Shown one piece after another: positions 7,726 to 17,444 of a stretch of DNA of 64,000 nt. Source of the stretch: Rufibacter sp. DG15C (GTDB taxonomy: Bacteria > Bacteroidota > Bacteroidia > Cytophagales > Hymenobacteraceae); contig NZ_CP010776.1 of NCBI RefSeq assembly GCF_001577755.1, positions 2,294,001 to 2,358,000 of the forward strand, in the 5' to 3' direction. The translations under genes and the position numbers were made by a program. The notes under the pieces were generated by a model, which saw only the letters and a list, made by a program, of their open reading frames with translations, made no database searches and was not told the origin of the DNA. Numbering within the stretch: the stretch's first letter is position 1; each line of letters begins with the position of its first letter.

Positions 7726-9030
7726 ATGTTGGATTTAGATTCTGATTTCGTCCCTGGCGTAGGGAGCAGCTATGTTTCTTCTGAGCCAGAAGTGAATACC
7801 TCAAACACCACGTATTCCCCCACCATAGTACCCAGTTCTTTAAAGGTGTCTGTTAAGAAAAGTCCGGCCTTTGATGTAGAGACTTATTTGCAAAGCGTTC
7901 CGGCTATTGTGTGTCTGTCACACCTGCGTTGGGACTTTGTGTATCAGCGCCCTCAGCATTTGCTTTCAAGATTTGCCAAACATACCCAGCTGTATTTCTT
8001 TGAAGAGCCCTACTTTGAAGACAACGCCGAGCCAAGGCTAGAGACGCATCTGCGTGAAGATGGAAGAGTGACTTTGGTCATCGCGCATTTGCCGCACGGC
8101 TTGACGCCAGACGAGTCTGATGCCAAGCAGATTGAATTGCTCAACGTGTTCTTCAAGGAAAATAACCTGGAGCAGTCTGTCTTCTGGTACTACACGCCCA
8201 TGGCCTTGGAGATCACGCGCCATTTCAAACCAAGCCTGACCGTCTTTGACTGCATGGATGAGCTGTCTGCCTTTAAGTTTGCGCCACCAAGACTGTTAGA
8301 ACTGGAAACTGAGATGTTGGCCAAAGCCGATGTGGTGTTTACGGGCGGGCAGAGCTTGTATGAGGCCAAGAAAGACCGTCACCAAGAGGTGTATGCCTTC
8401 CCGAGCAGCATTGACAAAGCCCACTTCGCCACGGCCCGTCAAAGCCATGAGGAGCCGGCAGACCAAGCCAACATTCCGCATCCAAGGATGGGTTTCTTTG
8501 GCGTGGTAGATGAGCGGTTTGACATTGAGCTGCTCAGAGAATTGTCTACTAAGCGCCCAGAATGGCAGTTTGTCATCATCGGGCCGGTGGTGAAAATTGA
8601 CCCGGCGCATTTGCCGAAGGCCGAAAATATCCATTACTTAGGGGGCAAGTCGTATAAAGAACTGCCTTCTTATTTGGCCGGCTGGGACGTAGCTATGCTG
8701 TTGTTCGCGCAGAATGAGTCTACCAAGTTCATCAGCCCTACCAAAACGCCTGAGTACCTGGCCGCAGGCAGACCAGTTGTGTCTACGCCTATCAGAGACG
8801 TGGTGCGGCCTTACGGTGACTTGAGCCTAGTGCACATTGCAGAGACGTCAGAAGCGTTTGAAGCCGCCATTGAGAAAGCCCTTACCCAGAAAGAAGACCA
8901 GGACTGGATGCGCCGCACAGATGATTACCTGGCCGGCATCTCTTGGGATAAGACTTGGCAGAACATGGTGCACCTGATGCACAGTGTCTCTAAAGAAAAG
9001 CAAGAGAAAAAGTTAAGAGCCGGCGTCTAG
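7726..9030 (+). CDS. Glycosyltransferase, GT4-like (GT-B fold)
   Basis: A protein of about 434 residues. The N-terminal part reads IVCLSHLRWDFVYQRPQHLLSRFAK, which is typical of GT-B enzymes next to glf in polysaccharide loci. The C-terminal donor-site part contains FISPTKTPEYLAAGRPVVSTPIRDVV, the E-x7-E-like region of family-4 transferases. I chose ATG 7726 over the in-frame TTG at 7699, which overlaps the leader hairpin. The gene is first in an operon with UDP-galactopyranose mutase and a GH1-RmlD fusion, so it probably adds a sugar to a surface glycan or glycolipid. Donor and acceptor are unknown. Confidence 0.88.
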   Translation: MLDLDSDFVPGVGSSYVSSEPEVNTSNTTYSPTIVPSSLKVSVKKSPAFDVETYLQSVPAIVCLSHLRWDFVYQRPQHLLSRFAKHTQLYFFEEPYFEDNAEPRLETHLREDGRVTLVIAHLPHGLTPDESDAKQIELLNVFFKENNLEQSVFWYYTPMALEITRHFKPSLTVFDCMDELSAFKFAPPRLLELETEMLAKADVVFTGGQSLYEAKKDRHQEVYAFPSSIDKAHFATARQSHEEPADQANIPHPRMGFFGVVDERFDIELLRELSTKRPEWQFVIIGPVVKIDPAHLPKAENIHYLGGKSYKELPSYLAGWDVAMLLFAQNESTKFISPTKTPEYLAAGRPVVSTPIRDVVRPYGDLSLVHIAETSEAFEAAIEKALTQKEDQDWMRRTDDYLAGISWDKTWQNMVHLMHSVSKEKQEKKLRAGV

Positions 9031-9070
9031 CCAAAAAAAGGCTCTTTTCTAGAAAATAAGTAAAAAACGA
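9031..9070. repeat. Palindromic intergenic repeat, copy R6 (intra-operon, degenerate)
   Basis: CCAAAAAAAGGCT ... AATAAGTAAAAAACGAG with centre TTTTCTAGAAAA. It is poorly conserved in the arms. It sits in the 57-bp spacer between the glycosyltransferase and glf. Confidence 0.55.
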
Positions 9071-9087
9071 GATTTACGAACCTCTAT

Positions 9088-10278
9088 ATGTTTGATTATC
9101 TGATTGTGGGTGCTGGTTTTGCCGGAAGTGTTTTGGCAGAAAGACTGGCCTCTTATTCTAACAAGAAAGTATTGGTGATAGACAAGCGTCCGCACATTGG
9201 CGGCAATGCTTATGACCATTACAATGAAGAAGGCATCTTAGTACACAAGTACGGACCGCATATCTTCCATACCAACTCAAAGGAAGTTTTTGAGTACCTG
9301 GGCCAGTTCACGGAGTGGCGTTCTTATGAGCACCGCGTATTGGCCAGCGTTGACGGCCAACAGGTGCCCATGCCCATCAACCTGGACACCATCAACCAGC
9401 TCTACGGCTTAAACCTGACCTCTTTTGAACTGGACAAGTTCTTTGAGTCGGTGGCCGAGAAAGTAGACACCGTGCGTACTTCTGAGGACGTGGTGGTGAG
9501 CAAAGTGGGCCGTGAGCTGTATGAGAAGTTCTTCAAGAACTACACCCGCAAGCAGTGGGGCATGGATCCTTCTGAGCTGGACAAGTCGGTGACCTCACGG
9601 GTACCCACGCGTACCAACCGGGATGACCGCTACTTCACAGACACCTACCAGGCCATGCCGCTGCACGGCTTCACCAAGATGTTTGAGAAGATGCTGGACC
9701 ATCCCAACATCAAGATCATGCTCAACACAGACTACCATGAGATCATTGATTTCATTCCGTTCAAGGAAATGATCTTTACGGGGCCGGTAGATGAGTACTT
9801 TGACTTTAAGTTCGGCAAGTTGCCATACCGCTCCCTTGAGTTCAAGCATGAGACGCTTAACAAAGAAGTGTTTCAGCCGGTGGCAGTGGTCAACTATCCT
9901 AATGACCATTTGTACACCCGCGTCACGGAGTTTAAATACCTGACCGGTCAGCAGCACCAGAAGACCAGCGTGGTGTATGAGTTCCCGCGCGCCGAAGGCG
10001 ATCCGTACTACCCAGTGCCTAGACCAGAAAACGCTGAGTTGTACAACCAGTACAAGAAACTAGCCGAGGCTACGCCCAACGTTCATTTTGTGGGCAGACT
10101 GGCTACCTACAAATATTACAACATGGACCAAGTAGTGGCCCAAGCCCTGACCTTGCACAAGAAACTGATGGGAAGCCCAAAGGAGGAATTGCCTGAAGTA
10201 GAAGGCGTTTCTGGCTTGCCTAAGGAAGTGCGTCAGGCCCTTAACGGAAGTTCCACCAAACTGAGCACGAATGGGTAA
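9088..10278 (+). CDS. glf: UDP-galactopyranose mutase
   Basis: A 396-residue flavoenzyme that interconverts UDP-galactopyranose and UDP-galactofuranose, the Galf donor for cell-surface glycans. The FAD dinucleotide-binding motif is VGAGFAGSVLAERL (7-20), followed by VIDKRPHIGGNAYD, a Glf hallmark. The conserved KYGPHIFHT segment and YTRKQWGMDP are present, as is a C-terminal FVGRLATYKYYNMDQV. It overlaps the next gene by 8 bp, so the two are translationally coupled. A family member of usual length with a secure assignment. It implies that the organism makes galactofuranose-containing glycans. Confidence 0.96.
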   Translation: MFDYLIVGAGFAGSVLAERLASYSNKKVLVIDKRPHIGGNAYDHYNEEGILVHKYGPHIFHTNSKEVFEYLGQFTEWRSYEHRVLASVDGQQVPMPINLDTINQLYGLNLTSFELDKFFESVAEKVDTVRTSEDVVVSKVGRELYEKFFKNYTRKQWGMDPSELDKSVTSRVPTRTNRDDRYFTDTYQAMPLHGFTKMFEKMLDHPNIKIMLNTDYHEIIDFIPFKEMIFTGPVDEYFDFKFGKLPYRSLEFKHETLNKEVFQPVAVVNYPNDHLYTRVTEFKYLTGQQHQKTSVVYEFPRAEGDPYYPVPRPENAELYNQYKKLAEATPNVHFVGRLATYKYYNMDQVVAQALTLHKKLMGSPKEELPEVEGVSGLPKEVRQALNGSSTKLSTNG

Positions 10279-12502
10279 CCTTGAGCTTTGGGGCGGCATT
10301 GAGTGTACAGTCAACCGGGTAGGGGACCGTTACTTTGATCAGCTGGCACAGAGCGGGCATGCACAGAGGCTGTCAGACTTAGAAGCATTGGCAGACCTGG
10401 GCATCAAGAAATTACGGTACCCTGTGCTTTGGGAGCACGTAGCCCCAGAACATCCAGAAAACCTGAATTGGGAATGGGCCACTGAGCGGTTAGATAAACT
10501 GCGCGCCCTTCACATAGATCCTATTGTGGGCCTGCTGCACCATGGCAGCGGCCCGCAGTATACTAATTTGCTTGACCCCGGCTTCCCAGAGAAGTTTGCG
10601 GCCTACGCTAAATCCGTGGCCAAACAGTTTCCTTGGGTCACGCATTACACGCCCATCAACGAGCCCTTGACCACAGCCAGGTTCAGTGCCTTGTATGGGT
10701 TGTGGTACCCGCATGCCCAAGACGATGCCTCGTTTGTCAAAGCACTCTATCACCAGATAAAAGGAACGCAACTGGCCATGCAGGCCATCCGGGAAATTAC
10801 CCCTGAGGCCAAACTGGTGCAGACCGATGACCTGGGCTACATCCATGCTACACCCACCCTTCAATACCAAGCCGACTTTGAGAACCACAGACGCTGGCTC
10901 TCTTGGGACATGCTAGCTGGTAAAGTTGATAAAAGCCATCCGTTATGGGGCTACTTAATCAGCTCTAAGCTACCTGCTCAAGACTTGCTGGATTTTGTAG
11001 CGAATCCCTGCCCGGCAGACATCATTGGCGTGAATTACTACGTGACCAGTGAACGGTACTTAGACGAGCATTTAATCCAATATCCGGTCCATACCCATGG
11101 CAGCAACGGGCAGCACCGCTACGCAGACGTAGAGGCGGTGCGCGTAAGTGCGGCCACGCCGGTGGGCCTGCAAAAGCTATTGACAGACGCCTGTGACCGC
11201 TACCAGAAACCAGTGGTGGTAACCGAAGCCCATTTGGGATGCTCCAGAGAAGAACAGATGCGGTGGCTGCATGACGTTTGGGATTCTGCCCTGTTTTTAC
11301 AGAAACAAGGCAAAAACGTACCGGCTGTAACGGCTTGGTCCTTACTAGGCTCCTTTGACTGGAACACCCTGCTCACCCAGTCTAATGGGCATTATGAGTG
11401 CGGCGTGTTTGACGTAAGAAGTGGCACGCCCCGGCCAACGGCGGCAGCGCACCTCTTGAAAAAACTTGCCGCTGGCGAAGACGCTCATCCCATTGCTCGC
11501 CTGCCCGGTTGGTGGAAACGTCCATCCAGAGCTATTTACCCAGACACCCAAGATTATACAGAGTGTTATGCCTTGTCCTGTGAAGAGAATGAGCACAAGC
11601 CCATTTTAATCACCGGCGCCACTGGCACCTTAGGCCGGGCCTTCGCCAGAATCTGCGAAGACCGCGGTTTGCCCTACGTGCTTTTGACCCGGCAGGACAT
11701 GGACATAGCCGATGCAGACTCTGTTGAAGAAGCCTTCGCCAAATACAAGCCGTGGGCCGTAGTCAATACCGCCGGCTACGTGCGCGTAGATGACGCCGAG
11801 GAAGATTCTGTGGCCTGCTACCGCGAAAACACCCAAGGACCTGTGTGTCTGGCTAAGCACTGTCATGCCCATCACATTGCCTTAGTGACGTTTTCCTCAG
11901 ATTTAGTCTTTGACGGGGATAAACAGGAGCCTTATGTTGAAACCGATCAGCCCAACCCATTAAACATCTATGGTAGCAGCAAACTGCTGGCAGAGAATCA
12001 GGTGCTTGTCGCTATGCCAGAAGCCTTGGTAATTAGAACTAGCGCGTTTTTTGGCCCATGGGATGAACATAACTTTGTGTACCATGCCCTGCGCGCCTTC
12101 GCGCAGGGGGAGCAGTTTACTGCCTGTGAGGATGCCTATATCACGCCTACCTACGTTCCAGACTTAGTGCATGCCAGCCTTGATTTGCTCTTGGATAAGG
12201 CGCATGGCATTTGGCACGTGGCCAACCAAGGTACCTATACGTGGGCCCAATTGGCTGAGCTTTCTGCCAAGGTGGCGGGTTTGGAGTCCGCTCCGTATCT
12301 GCAAAACGTTTCTCAAAATGAAATGAACCTACCAGCGCCTAGACCATCTTTCACGGCCTTGGCCTCCGGCAAAGGAATTCATTTGCCTAGCGTAGAAGAT
12401 GCTTTGGGTAGATTCCTGCGCCAAAGTGAGGTGCCTTTCAGACCGCAAGAAGTAGCGGTAGAAGAGCCAGATGCTTCCTTTGAAATGGCGGCGCAAGCCT
12501 AA
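10271..12502 (+). CDS. Fusion: GH1-like glycosidase domain + RmlD-like sugar-nucleotide reductase
   Basis: A 743-residue two-module protein. Residues 1-400 form a family-1 glycosidase-like barrel: INEP (129-132, candidate acid/base E131) and VVVTEAHLG (candidate nucleophile E319 replacing the usual TENG context). Residues about 445-720 form an extended SDR: ITGATGTLGRAFA (447-459, NAD(P) loop), FSSDLVFDG, and YGSSK (Y567, K571), as in dTDP-4-dehydrorhamnose reductase. No signal peptide is visible, so it is likely cytosolic. It overlaps glf by 8 bp. The two modules suggest coupled synthesis and trimming of a sugar donor, or a non-hydrolytic role for the barrel. Both are inferences. Confidence 0.87.
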   Translation: MGNLELWGGIECTVNRVGDRYFDQLAQSGHAQRLSDLEALADLGIKKLRYPVLWEHVAPEHPENLNWEWATERLDKLRALHIDPIVGLLHHGSGPQYTNLLDPGFPEKFAAYAKSVAKQFPWVTHYTPINEPLTTARFSALYGLWYPHAQDDASFVKALYHQIKGTQLAMQAIREITPEAKLVQTDDLGYIHATPTLQYQADFENHRRWLSWDMLAGKVDKSHPLWGYLISSKLPAQDLLDFVANPCPADIIGVNYYVTSERYLDEHLIQYPVHTHGSNGQHRYADVEAVRVSAATPVGLQKLLTDACDRYQKPVVVTEAHLGCSREEQMRWLHDVWDSALFLQKQGKNVPAVTAWSLLGSFDWNTLLTQSNGHYECGVFDVRSGTPRPTAAAHLLKKLAAGEDAHPIARLPGWWKRPSRAIYPDTQDYTECYALSCEENEHKPILITGATGTLGRAFARICEDRGLPYVLLTRQDMDIADADSVEEAFAKYKPWAVVNTAGYVRVDDAEEDSVACYRENTQGPVCLAKHCHAHHIALVTFSSDLVFDGDKQEPYVETDQPNPLNIYGSSKLLAENQVLVAMPEALVIRTSAFFGPWDEHNFVYHALRAFAQGEQFTACEDAYITPTYVPDLVHASLDLLLDKAHGIWHVANQGTYTWAQLAELSAKVAGLESAPYLQNVSQNEMNLPAPRPSFTALASGKGIHLPSVEDALGRFLRQSEVPFRPQEVAVEEPDASFEMAAQA

Positions 12503-12521
12503 AAAGTAGACCAATCTTTTT

Positions 12522-12565
12522 AGCCGTTTTTGGCCTGATTTTCAGAAATCAGGCCAAAAACGGCT
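12522..12565. repeat. Palindromic intergenic repeat, copy R7 (perfect 18-bp stem)
   Basis: Arms AGCCGTTTTTGGCCTGAT and ATCAGGCCAAAAACGGCT pair perfectly around TTTCAGAA. It is followed by TTTTT, so this copy could act as an intrinsic terminator for the sugar operon. Confidence 0.9.
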
Positions 12566-12737
12566 TTTTCATGCACGGGAATTTCTTCCTGATTTTCAAT
12601 TTTTTAAATTTATCTGCCATCGCGTCAGGTCTGGGGCACTGTTCCGGGACTGGTATTGTTTTGGCTTAGTAGCAGATTGTCGGAAAATCCGCTTATTTTT
12701 GAAATTGAATCTTAGTACATCTTTTAAATAGCTCTAT

Positions 12738-15700
12738 ATGTTTGATTTTTTTGGGAAGACAGTCGCCAAACTTTTCGGCACTAAGTCAGAACGGGACATC
12801 AAAGAAGTAATGCCGTACGTGGCTCTTATCAACCAAGAGTTCGCAAAACTGGCCTCCCTTTCTGACGACGAACTGCGCCAACGTACCCAGCAGGTACAGG
12901 CTACCATTGCCGAGCGTCTGAAACCCATTGATGATAAAATAGCGGCCTTACACCAACGCATAGAAAACGAGCCAGACCTGGACATAGCCCAGAAGGAAGG
13001 CGTTTTCGTGCAGATTGACGAGCTGGAGAAAGACCGCAACAAAGAACTGGAGGTAGTGCTTATGGAAGTGCTGCCCCAAGGCTTTGCCATTGTCAAAGAA
13101 ACCGCCCGCCGGTATAAAGAAGTTGGTCAGCTAAGTGTAACTGCCACAGACTTTGACCGTGAGATTGCTACCCGCAAACCAAACGTACAGCTACAAGGCG
13201 ACAAAGCTGTTTGGGCCAACCGTTGGAACGCCGCCGGTACTGAGGTGGTATGGGACATGGTGCACTATGACGTACAGCTGATTGGTGGAATTGTCTTGCA
13301 CCAGGGTAAAATCGCCGAGATGGCCACGGGTGAGGGGAAGACGTTGGTAGCAACCCTGCCATCGTTCCTGAATGCACTTGCCAAGCGCGGCGTGCACGTG
13401 GTAACCGTGAATGATTACCTGGCCAAGCGTGACTCTGAGTGGATGGCGCCCTTGTTTGAGTTCCATGGCATCACCATTGACTGTATTGACAAGCACCAGC
13501 CTAACACAGACGCCCGTCGCAAAGCCTATCTAGCAGACATCACCTACGGTACTAATAACGAGTTCGGGTTTGACTACCTGCGCGACAACATGGCCCGTGA
13601 GGTAGATGAGCTGGTACAACGCAAGCACCACTACGCCATGGTGGATGAGGTGGACTCCGTTTTGATTGACGATGCCCGTACGCCGCTCATCATTTCTGGT
13701 CCTGTTCCACGTGGTGATGAGCACGAATTCTATATCCTGAAACCACGTGTGGCTTCTCTGGTAGAAGCCCAGCGCAAGTTGGTAAGCAACTTCCTGGTGG
13801 AGGCCAAGCGCCTAATCAAGGAAGGCAACGACAAAGAAGGCGGTCTGGCCTTATTCAGAGCCTACAGAGGTTTGCCTAAAAACAAGCCTTTGATTAAGTT
13901 CTTGGGTGAGACCGGGGTGCGCCAGTTGTTATTGAAGACAGAGGCCTTCTACCTGCAAGACCACTCGCGTCAGATGCCAGAGGCAGATGCGCCGTTGTTC
14001 TTCACTATTGACGAGAAACACAACCAGATTGAACTAACGGAGAAAGGCATTGACTTGATTACAGGTCAAGGCGAAGACCCGCAATTGTTCATCCTCCCAG
14101 ATATTGGAACCGAGATTGCCAATATTGAAAGCCACAAAGAACTGTCAGCTGACGATAAACTGCACCAAAAAGAAAAGCTTATCCAGGATTACCAGGAGAA
14201 GTCTCAGCGCGTGCACTCCATCAACCAGTTGCTGAAAGCCTACACCCTTTTTGAGAAGGACACTGAGTACATTGTGACCGAAGACCACAAGGTAAAGATT
14301 GTGGATGAGCAGACGGGCCGCGTCATGGAAGGCCGTCGTTATTCAGACGGTTTGCACCAGGCCATTGAAGCCAAGGAGAACGTGCGCGTAGAAGATGCTA
14401 CGCAGACCTATGCCACGGTAACGCTTCAGAACTACTTCAGAATGTACCACAAGCTGGCCGGTATGACCGGTACGGCTGAGACGGAAGCCGGTGAGTTCTG
14501 GGAAATCTACAAGCTGGACGTGGTAGTGATTCCTACCAACCGCGTAGCCCAGCGCAAGGATGAGCATGACAAGGTTTATAAAACCATCAGAGAGAAATAC
14601 AACGCCGTTGCCGAAGAGATTCAGGAGCTGACCAAACAGGGCCGTCCGGTGCTGGTGGGTACTACCTCGGTAGAGATTTCTGAGTTGGTGAGCCGTATGC
14701 TTAAGATACGCGGCATTCCGCACCAAGTCTTGAACGCCAAGCATCACCAGCGCGAGGCTGAGATTGTAGCCGAAGCCGGTAAGCCAGGCACTGTGACCAT
14801 CGCCACCAACATGGCCGGTCGTGGTACGGACATTAAGCTGGCGCCTGAATCTAAGGCCGCCGGCGGATTGGCCATCATTGGTACTGAGCGCCATGAGTCG
14901 CGCCGCGTAGACCGCCAGTTGCGTGGTCGTGCCGGTCGTCAGGGTGACCCGGGTTCTTCGCAGTTCTTCGTTTCATTGGATGACAGCTTAATGCGCTTGT
15001 TCGGTTCTGACCGCATTGCCCGTTTAATGGACCGTATGGGTCTGGAGGAAGGTGAAGTGATTCAGCACTCCATGATCACCAACTCCATTGAGCGTGCCCA
15101 GAAGAAAGTGGAGGAAAACAACTTCGGGACGCGTAAGCGCCTCTTGGAGTATGATGACGTGATGAACGCCCAGCGCGAGGTGGTGTACAAACGCCGTCGC
15201 AACGCCCTCTACGGCGAGCGTCTGGAGCTGGACATCTGGACCATGATTGACGACACCGCGGTGGACATTGTGAACACCTACAAAGTGACGGGCAACCATG
15301 AGGACTTCTTGTTGCACATCATCAGAGTATACGGTTTCAATACCAGCATCACCGCCCCAGAATTAGCGTCACAGCCGGTAAATACCTTGATTGACCGCTT
15401 GTACAACGAGGCCTTAGATTTCTACCTGGGCAAGAACAAGCACATCATGGAGCAGTCGGCGCCAATCATGAAGGACATTTATGAGAACCGCGGCCCGATG
15501 ATTGAAAACATTGCGGTTCCGTTCTCAGATGGTCGTAAGCAAATCACTGCGGTGGCTAACCTGGAGAAAGTGGTGAACAGCCATGGCAAGGAGCTCATCA
15601 AAACCGTTGAGAAAATCATCACGCTGGCGACTATTGACCAAGCATGGACGCAGCACCTACGCCAGATGGACGACCTGAAGCAAAGTGTGCAGAATGCGGT

Positions 15701-16121
15701 GTACGAGCAGAAAGACCCACTCTTGATTTACAAGTTTGAGTCGTTTGAGTTGTTCAAGCGCATGATTGCCAAAGTGAACGAGGAGACCATCTCTTTCTTG
15801 TTCAAGGCAGACTTGCCACAGCAACAGGAGCAGGCACCACCGGTGCAGGAAGCCCGCGCTACGCAAGCGCCAAGACCGCCAAGATTGCAGGAGCAGAAAG
15901 AAGAAGTACATTCAACGCTAGAAGAGCAGCGCGTTCCATCTATGCCAAACATGCCAGAGGCGCCCGTGCAAAAGCAGGCACCTATCAGGGTAGAGAAGCA
16001 CGCCGGCCGCAATGACCGCGTGAGCGTGCAGTACGCAGACGGACGTGTGATGAAAGACGTGAAGTACAAGACCGTAGAAAACGACTTGCTCAACAACCGT
16101 TGCATCCTCATTGAAGACTAA
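12738..16121 (+). CDS. secA: Preprotein translocase subunit SecA
   Basis: A 1127-residue SecA ATPase, the motor that drives precursor proteins through SecYEG. Walker A is MATGEGKTL (195-203), the DEAD-box-like motif II is MVDEVDSVLIDDA (301-313), and NMAGRGTDI plus QLRGRAGRQGDPG mark the second helicase domain. It is longer than E. coli SecA (901) because of insertions, including a helical stretch at about 335-400, as is usual in Bacteroidota. The tail ends in DLLNNRCILIED and has no Zn-binding Cys cluster. A proline- and glutamine-rich linker precedes it. A 235-bp upstream gap holds repeat R7 and presumably the promoter. Confidence 0.98.
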   Translation: MFDFFGKTVAKLFGTKSERDIKEVMPYVALINQEFAKLASLSDDELRQRTQQVQATIAERLKPIDDKIAALHQRIENEPDLDIAQKEGVFVQIDELEKDRNKELEVVLMEVLPQGFAIVKETARRYKEVGQLSVTATDFDREIATRKPNVQLQGDKAVWANRWNAAGTEVVWDMVHYDVQLIGGIVLHQGKIAEMATGEGKTLVATLPSFLNALAKRGVHVVTVNDYLAKRDSEWMAPLFEFHGITIDCIDKHQPNTDARRKAYLADITYGTNNEFGFDYLRDNMAREVDELVQRKHHYAMVDEVDSVLIDDARTPLIISGPVPRGDEHEFYILKPRVASLVEAQRKLVSNFLVEAKRLIKEGNDKEGGLALFRAYRGLPKNKPLIKFLGETGVRQLLLKTEAFYLQDHSRQMPEADAPLFFTIDEKHNQIELTEKGIDLITGQGEDPQLFILPDIGTEIANIESHKELSADDKLHQKEKLIQDYQEKSQRVHSINQLLKAYTLFEKDTEYIVTEDHKVKIVDEQTGRVMEGRRYSDGLHQAIEAKENVRVEDATQTYATVTLQNYFRMYHKLAGMTGTAETEAGEFWEIYKLDVVVIPTNRVAQRKDEHDKVYKTIREKYNAVAEEIQELTKQGRPVLVGTTSVEISELVSRMLKIRGIPHQVLNAKHHQREAEIVAEAGKPGTVTIATNMAGRGTDIKLAPESKAAGGLAIIGTERHESRRVDRQLRGRAGRQGDPGSSQFFVSLDDSLMRLFGSDRIARLMDRMGLEEGEVIQHSMITNSIERAQKKVEENNFGTRKRLLEYDDVMNAQREVVYKRRRNALYGERLELDIWTMIDDTAVDIVNTYKVTGNHEDFLLHIIRVYGFNTSITAPELASQPVNTLIDRLYNEALDFYLGKNKHIMEQSAPIMKDIYENRGPMIENIAVPFSDGRKQITAVANLEKVVNSHGKELIKTVEKIITLATIDQAWTQHLRQMDDLKQSVQNAVYEQKDPLLIYKFESFELFKRMIAKVNEETISFLFKADLPQQQEQAPPVQEARATQAPRPPRLQEQKEEVHSTLEEQRVPSMPNMPEAPVQKQAPIRVEKHAGRNDRVSVQYADGRVMKDVKYKTVENDLLNNRCILIED

Positions 16122-16134
16122 TCTGGATAACTTA

Positions 16135-16782
16135 ATGGAGCAGAGCCTGGCACCGTATATTGACCATACGGTGCTTAGGCCTGACACCACCCAGCAAATG
16201 GTGGCCCAGTTGTGCCAAGAGGCCGCTGACCATCAGTTTGCCGCCGTGTGCGTGCCGCCGTGCTTTGTGCGGCAGGCGGTAGACGCTTTGCAAGACACCG
16301 GCGTGCAGATTGCCACCGTGGTGGGTTTCCCGTTGGGTTATCAATTGGCCAAAGTAAAATTCTTTGAGGCGCACCAAGCCCTCTCTGAAGGCGCCACGGA
16401 GATTGACGTGGTCATGAACATTGCCGCCTTCAAGTCTGGGCTTTTAGATGAAGTCACCGCCGAACTGCACGAACTGAGCACCCTGTGCCATTTCAAAAAT
16501 GCTGTCTTGAAGGTGATCATTGAAACTGCGCTGCTCAGTCCAGAAGAAATCATCCAGATTTGCTCCCTTTGCGTGCAGGCCGAGGTGGATTACGTGAAAA
16601 CCTCCACGGGTTTTGCCGCCAGAGGGGCCAGCGTAGAAGACATTCTCTTGATGCGCGCCCATTTACCAGAACATATTAAAATCAAAGCTTCCGGCGGAAT
16701 CAAAACCAAGGAAGCGGCACTTGCGTTGGTGAAGGCAGGGGCAGACCGGATTGGAACATCCTCCGGCGTCTCTCTGCTATGA
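16135..16782 (+). CDS. deoC: Deoxyribose-phosphate aldolase
   Basis: A 215-residue TIM-barrel class I aldolase that cleaves 2-deoxyribose-5-phosphate to glyceraldehyde-3-phosphate and acetaldehyde in nucleoside catabolism. The Schiff-base lysine is in DYVKTSTGF (K155 from this start), with IDHTVLRPDTT at the N-terminus, EIDVVMNIAAFKSG in the core and IKASGGIKT near the C-terminus. I chose ATG 16135 because the upstream TTG at 16111 lies within the end of secA. It begins 13 bp after secA and overlaps the next gene by 4 bp (ATGA). Confidence 0.96.
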   Translation: MEQSLAPYIDHTVLRPDTTQQMVAQLCQEAADHQFAAVCVPPCFVRQAVDALQDTGVQIATVVGFPLGYQLAKVKFFEAHQALSEGATEIDVVMNIAAFKSGLLDEVTAELHELSTLCHFKNAVLKVIIETALLSPEEIIQICSLCVQAEVDYVKTSTGFAARGASVEDILLMRAHLPEHIKIKASGGIKTKEAALALVKAGADRIGTSSGVSLL

Positions 16783-17327
16783 CTTGGACACAGATGACAA
16801 CTAAAGCACTTCTTTGGGTTTTTGTAGCCGTTCTCACCGGGTGCGCCGCCAGCGGTAGCACGCCCGCCAACGGAGACACTACTTCTTCCACTTCGGCTAA
16901 AAGCAAAGGCGGCGGGTCGGCGACGGCAATTGACGTCAGCAAATACCGCACGGTTTTTCCATCTGCTTCTACTACTGGTGCTACTCCCATGGCGGCGGTG
17001 ACGCCTACGCATCACGTGCGTAATCAGGTAGAAGGTCTCATGGACAGCGTGGCCTTGGCCAACAAAAACATCAAGTATGCCAACGGCTACCGTATTCTGG
17101 CCTTCACGGGCAATGAGCGCAAGGCGGCCATGGATTTGCGCAACAGCATCATTCAGCGCCTGCCCTCAGACAAAGACTACCTCACCTACAAGCAGCCTAC
17201 CTATCAGTTAAAAGTGGGTGATTATATGAGCCGGGTAGAGGCACAACTAGCCTTGTCCAAAATCAAAGACTTGATCCCCAACGCCTTGATCGTGCCCGAA
17301 ACCATCAACATCCCTAAGAACTTCTAA
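16779..17327 (+). CDS. SPOR-domain lipoprotein
   Basis: A 182-residue protein with a lipoprotein signal (hydrophobic ALLWVFVAVLTGC, lipobox LTGC), a Ser/Gly/Thr-rich linker, and a C-terminal SPOR-like domain (RILAFTGNERKAAMDLRNSI ... YQLKVGDYMSRVEAQLALSKIK). SPOR domains bind denuded peptidoglycan glycan strands, so an envelope role is likely. Starting at 16779 gives an ATGA overlap with deoC. An alternative ATG at 16794 gives a more compact signal peptide. The partner and exact job are unknown. Confidence 0.82.
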   Translation: MTWTQMTTKALLWVFVAVLTGCAASGSTPANGDTTSSTSAKSKGGGSATAIDVSKYRTVFPSASTTGATPMAAVTPTHHVRNQVEGLMDSVALANKNIKYANGYRILAFTGNERKAAMDLRNSIIQRLPSDKDYLTYKQPTYQLKVGDYMSRVEAQLALSKIKDLIPNALIVPETINIPKNF

Positions 17328-17348
17328 CGGAAACCCATAAATTGAGGC

Positions 17349-17396
17349 ACTGCCGTTTTTGGCCTACTTTCCAGAAAAGAGGCCGAAAACGGCAGT
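17349..17396. repeat. Palindromic intergenic repeat, copy R8
   Basis: Arms ACTGCCGTTTTTGGCCT and AGGCCGAAAACGGCAGT (one mismatch) around ACTTTCCAGAAAAG. The flanking ACTGCC/GGCAGT is unique to this copy yet complementary. Confidence 0.9.
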
Positions 17397-17444
17397 TTCG
17401 TTTTATACCTTACCTTTGCCAAAGCATTTACCACTTGTAACATC

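Noticed and set aside
14343-14894. A 183-codon antisense frame within secA
   Set aside because: Shadow of the conserved secA frame with no recognisable protein features.
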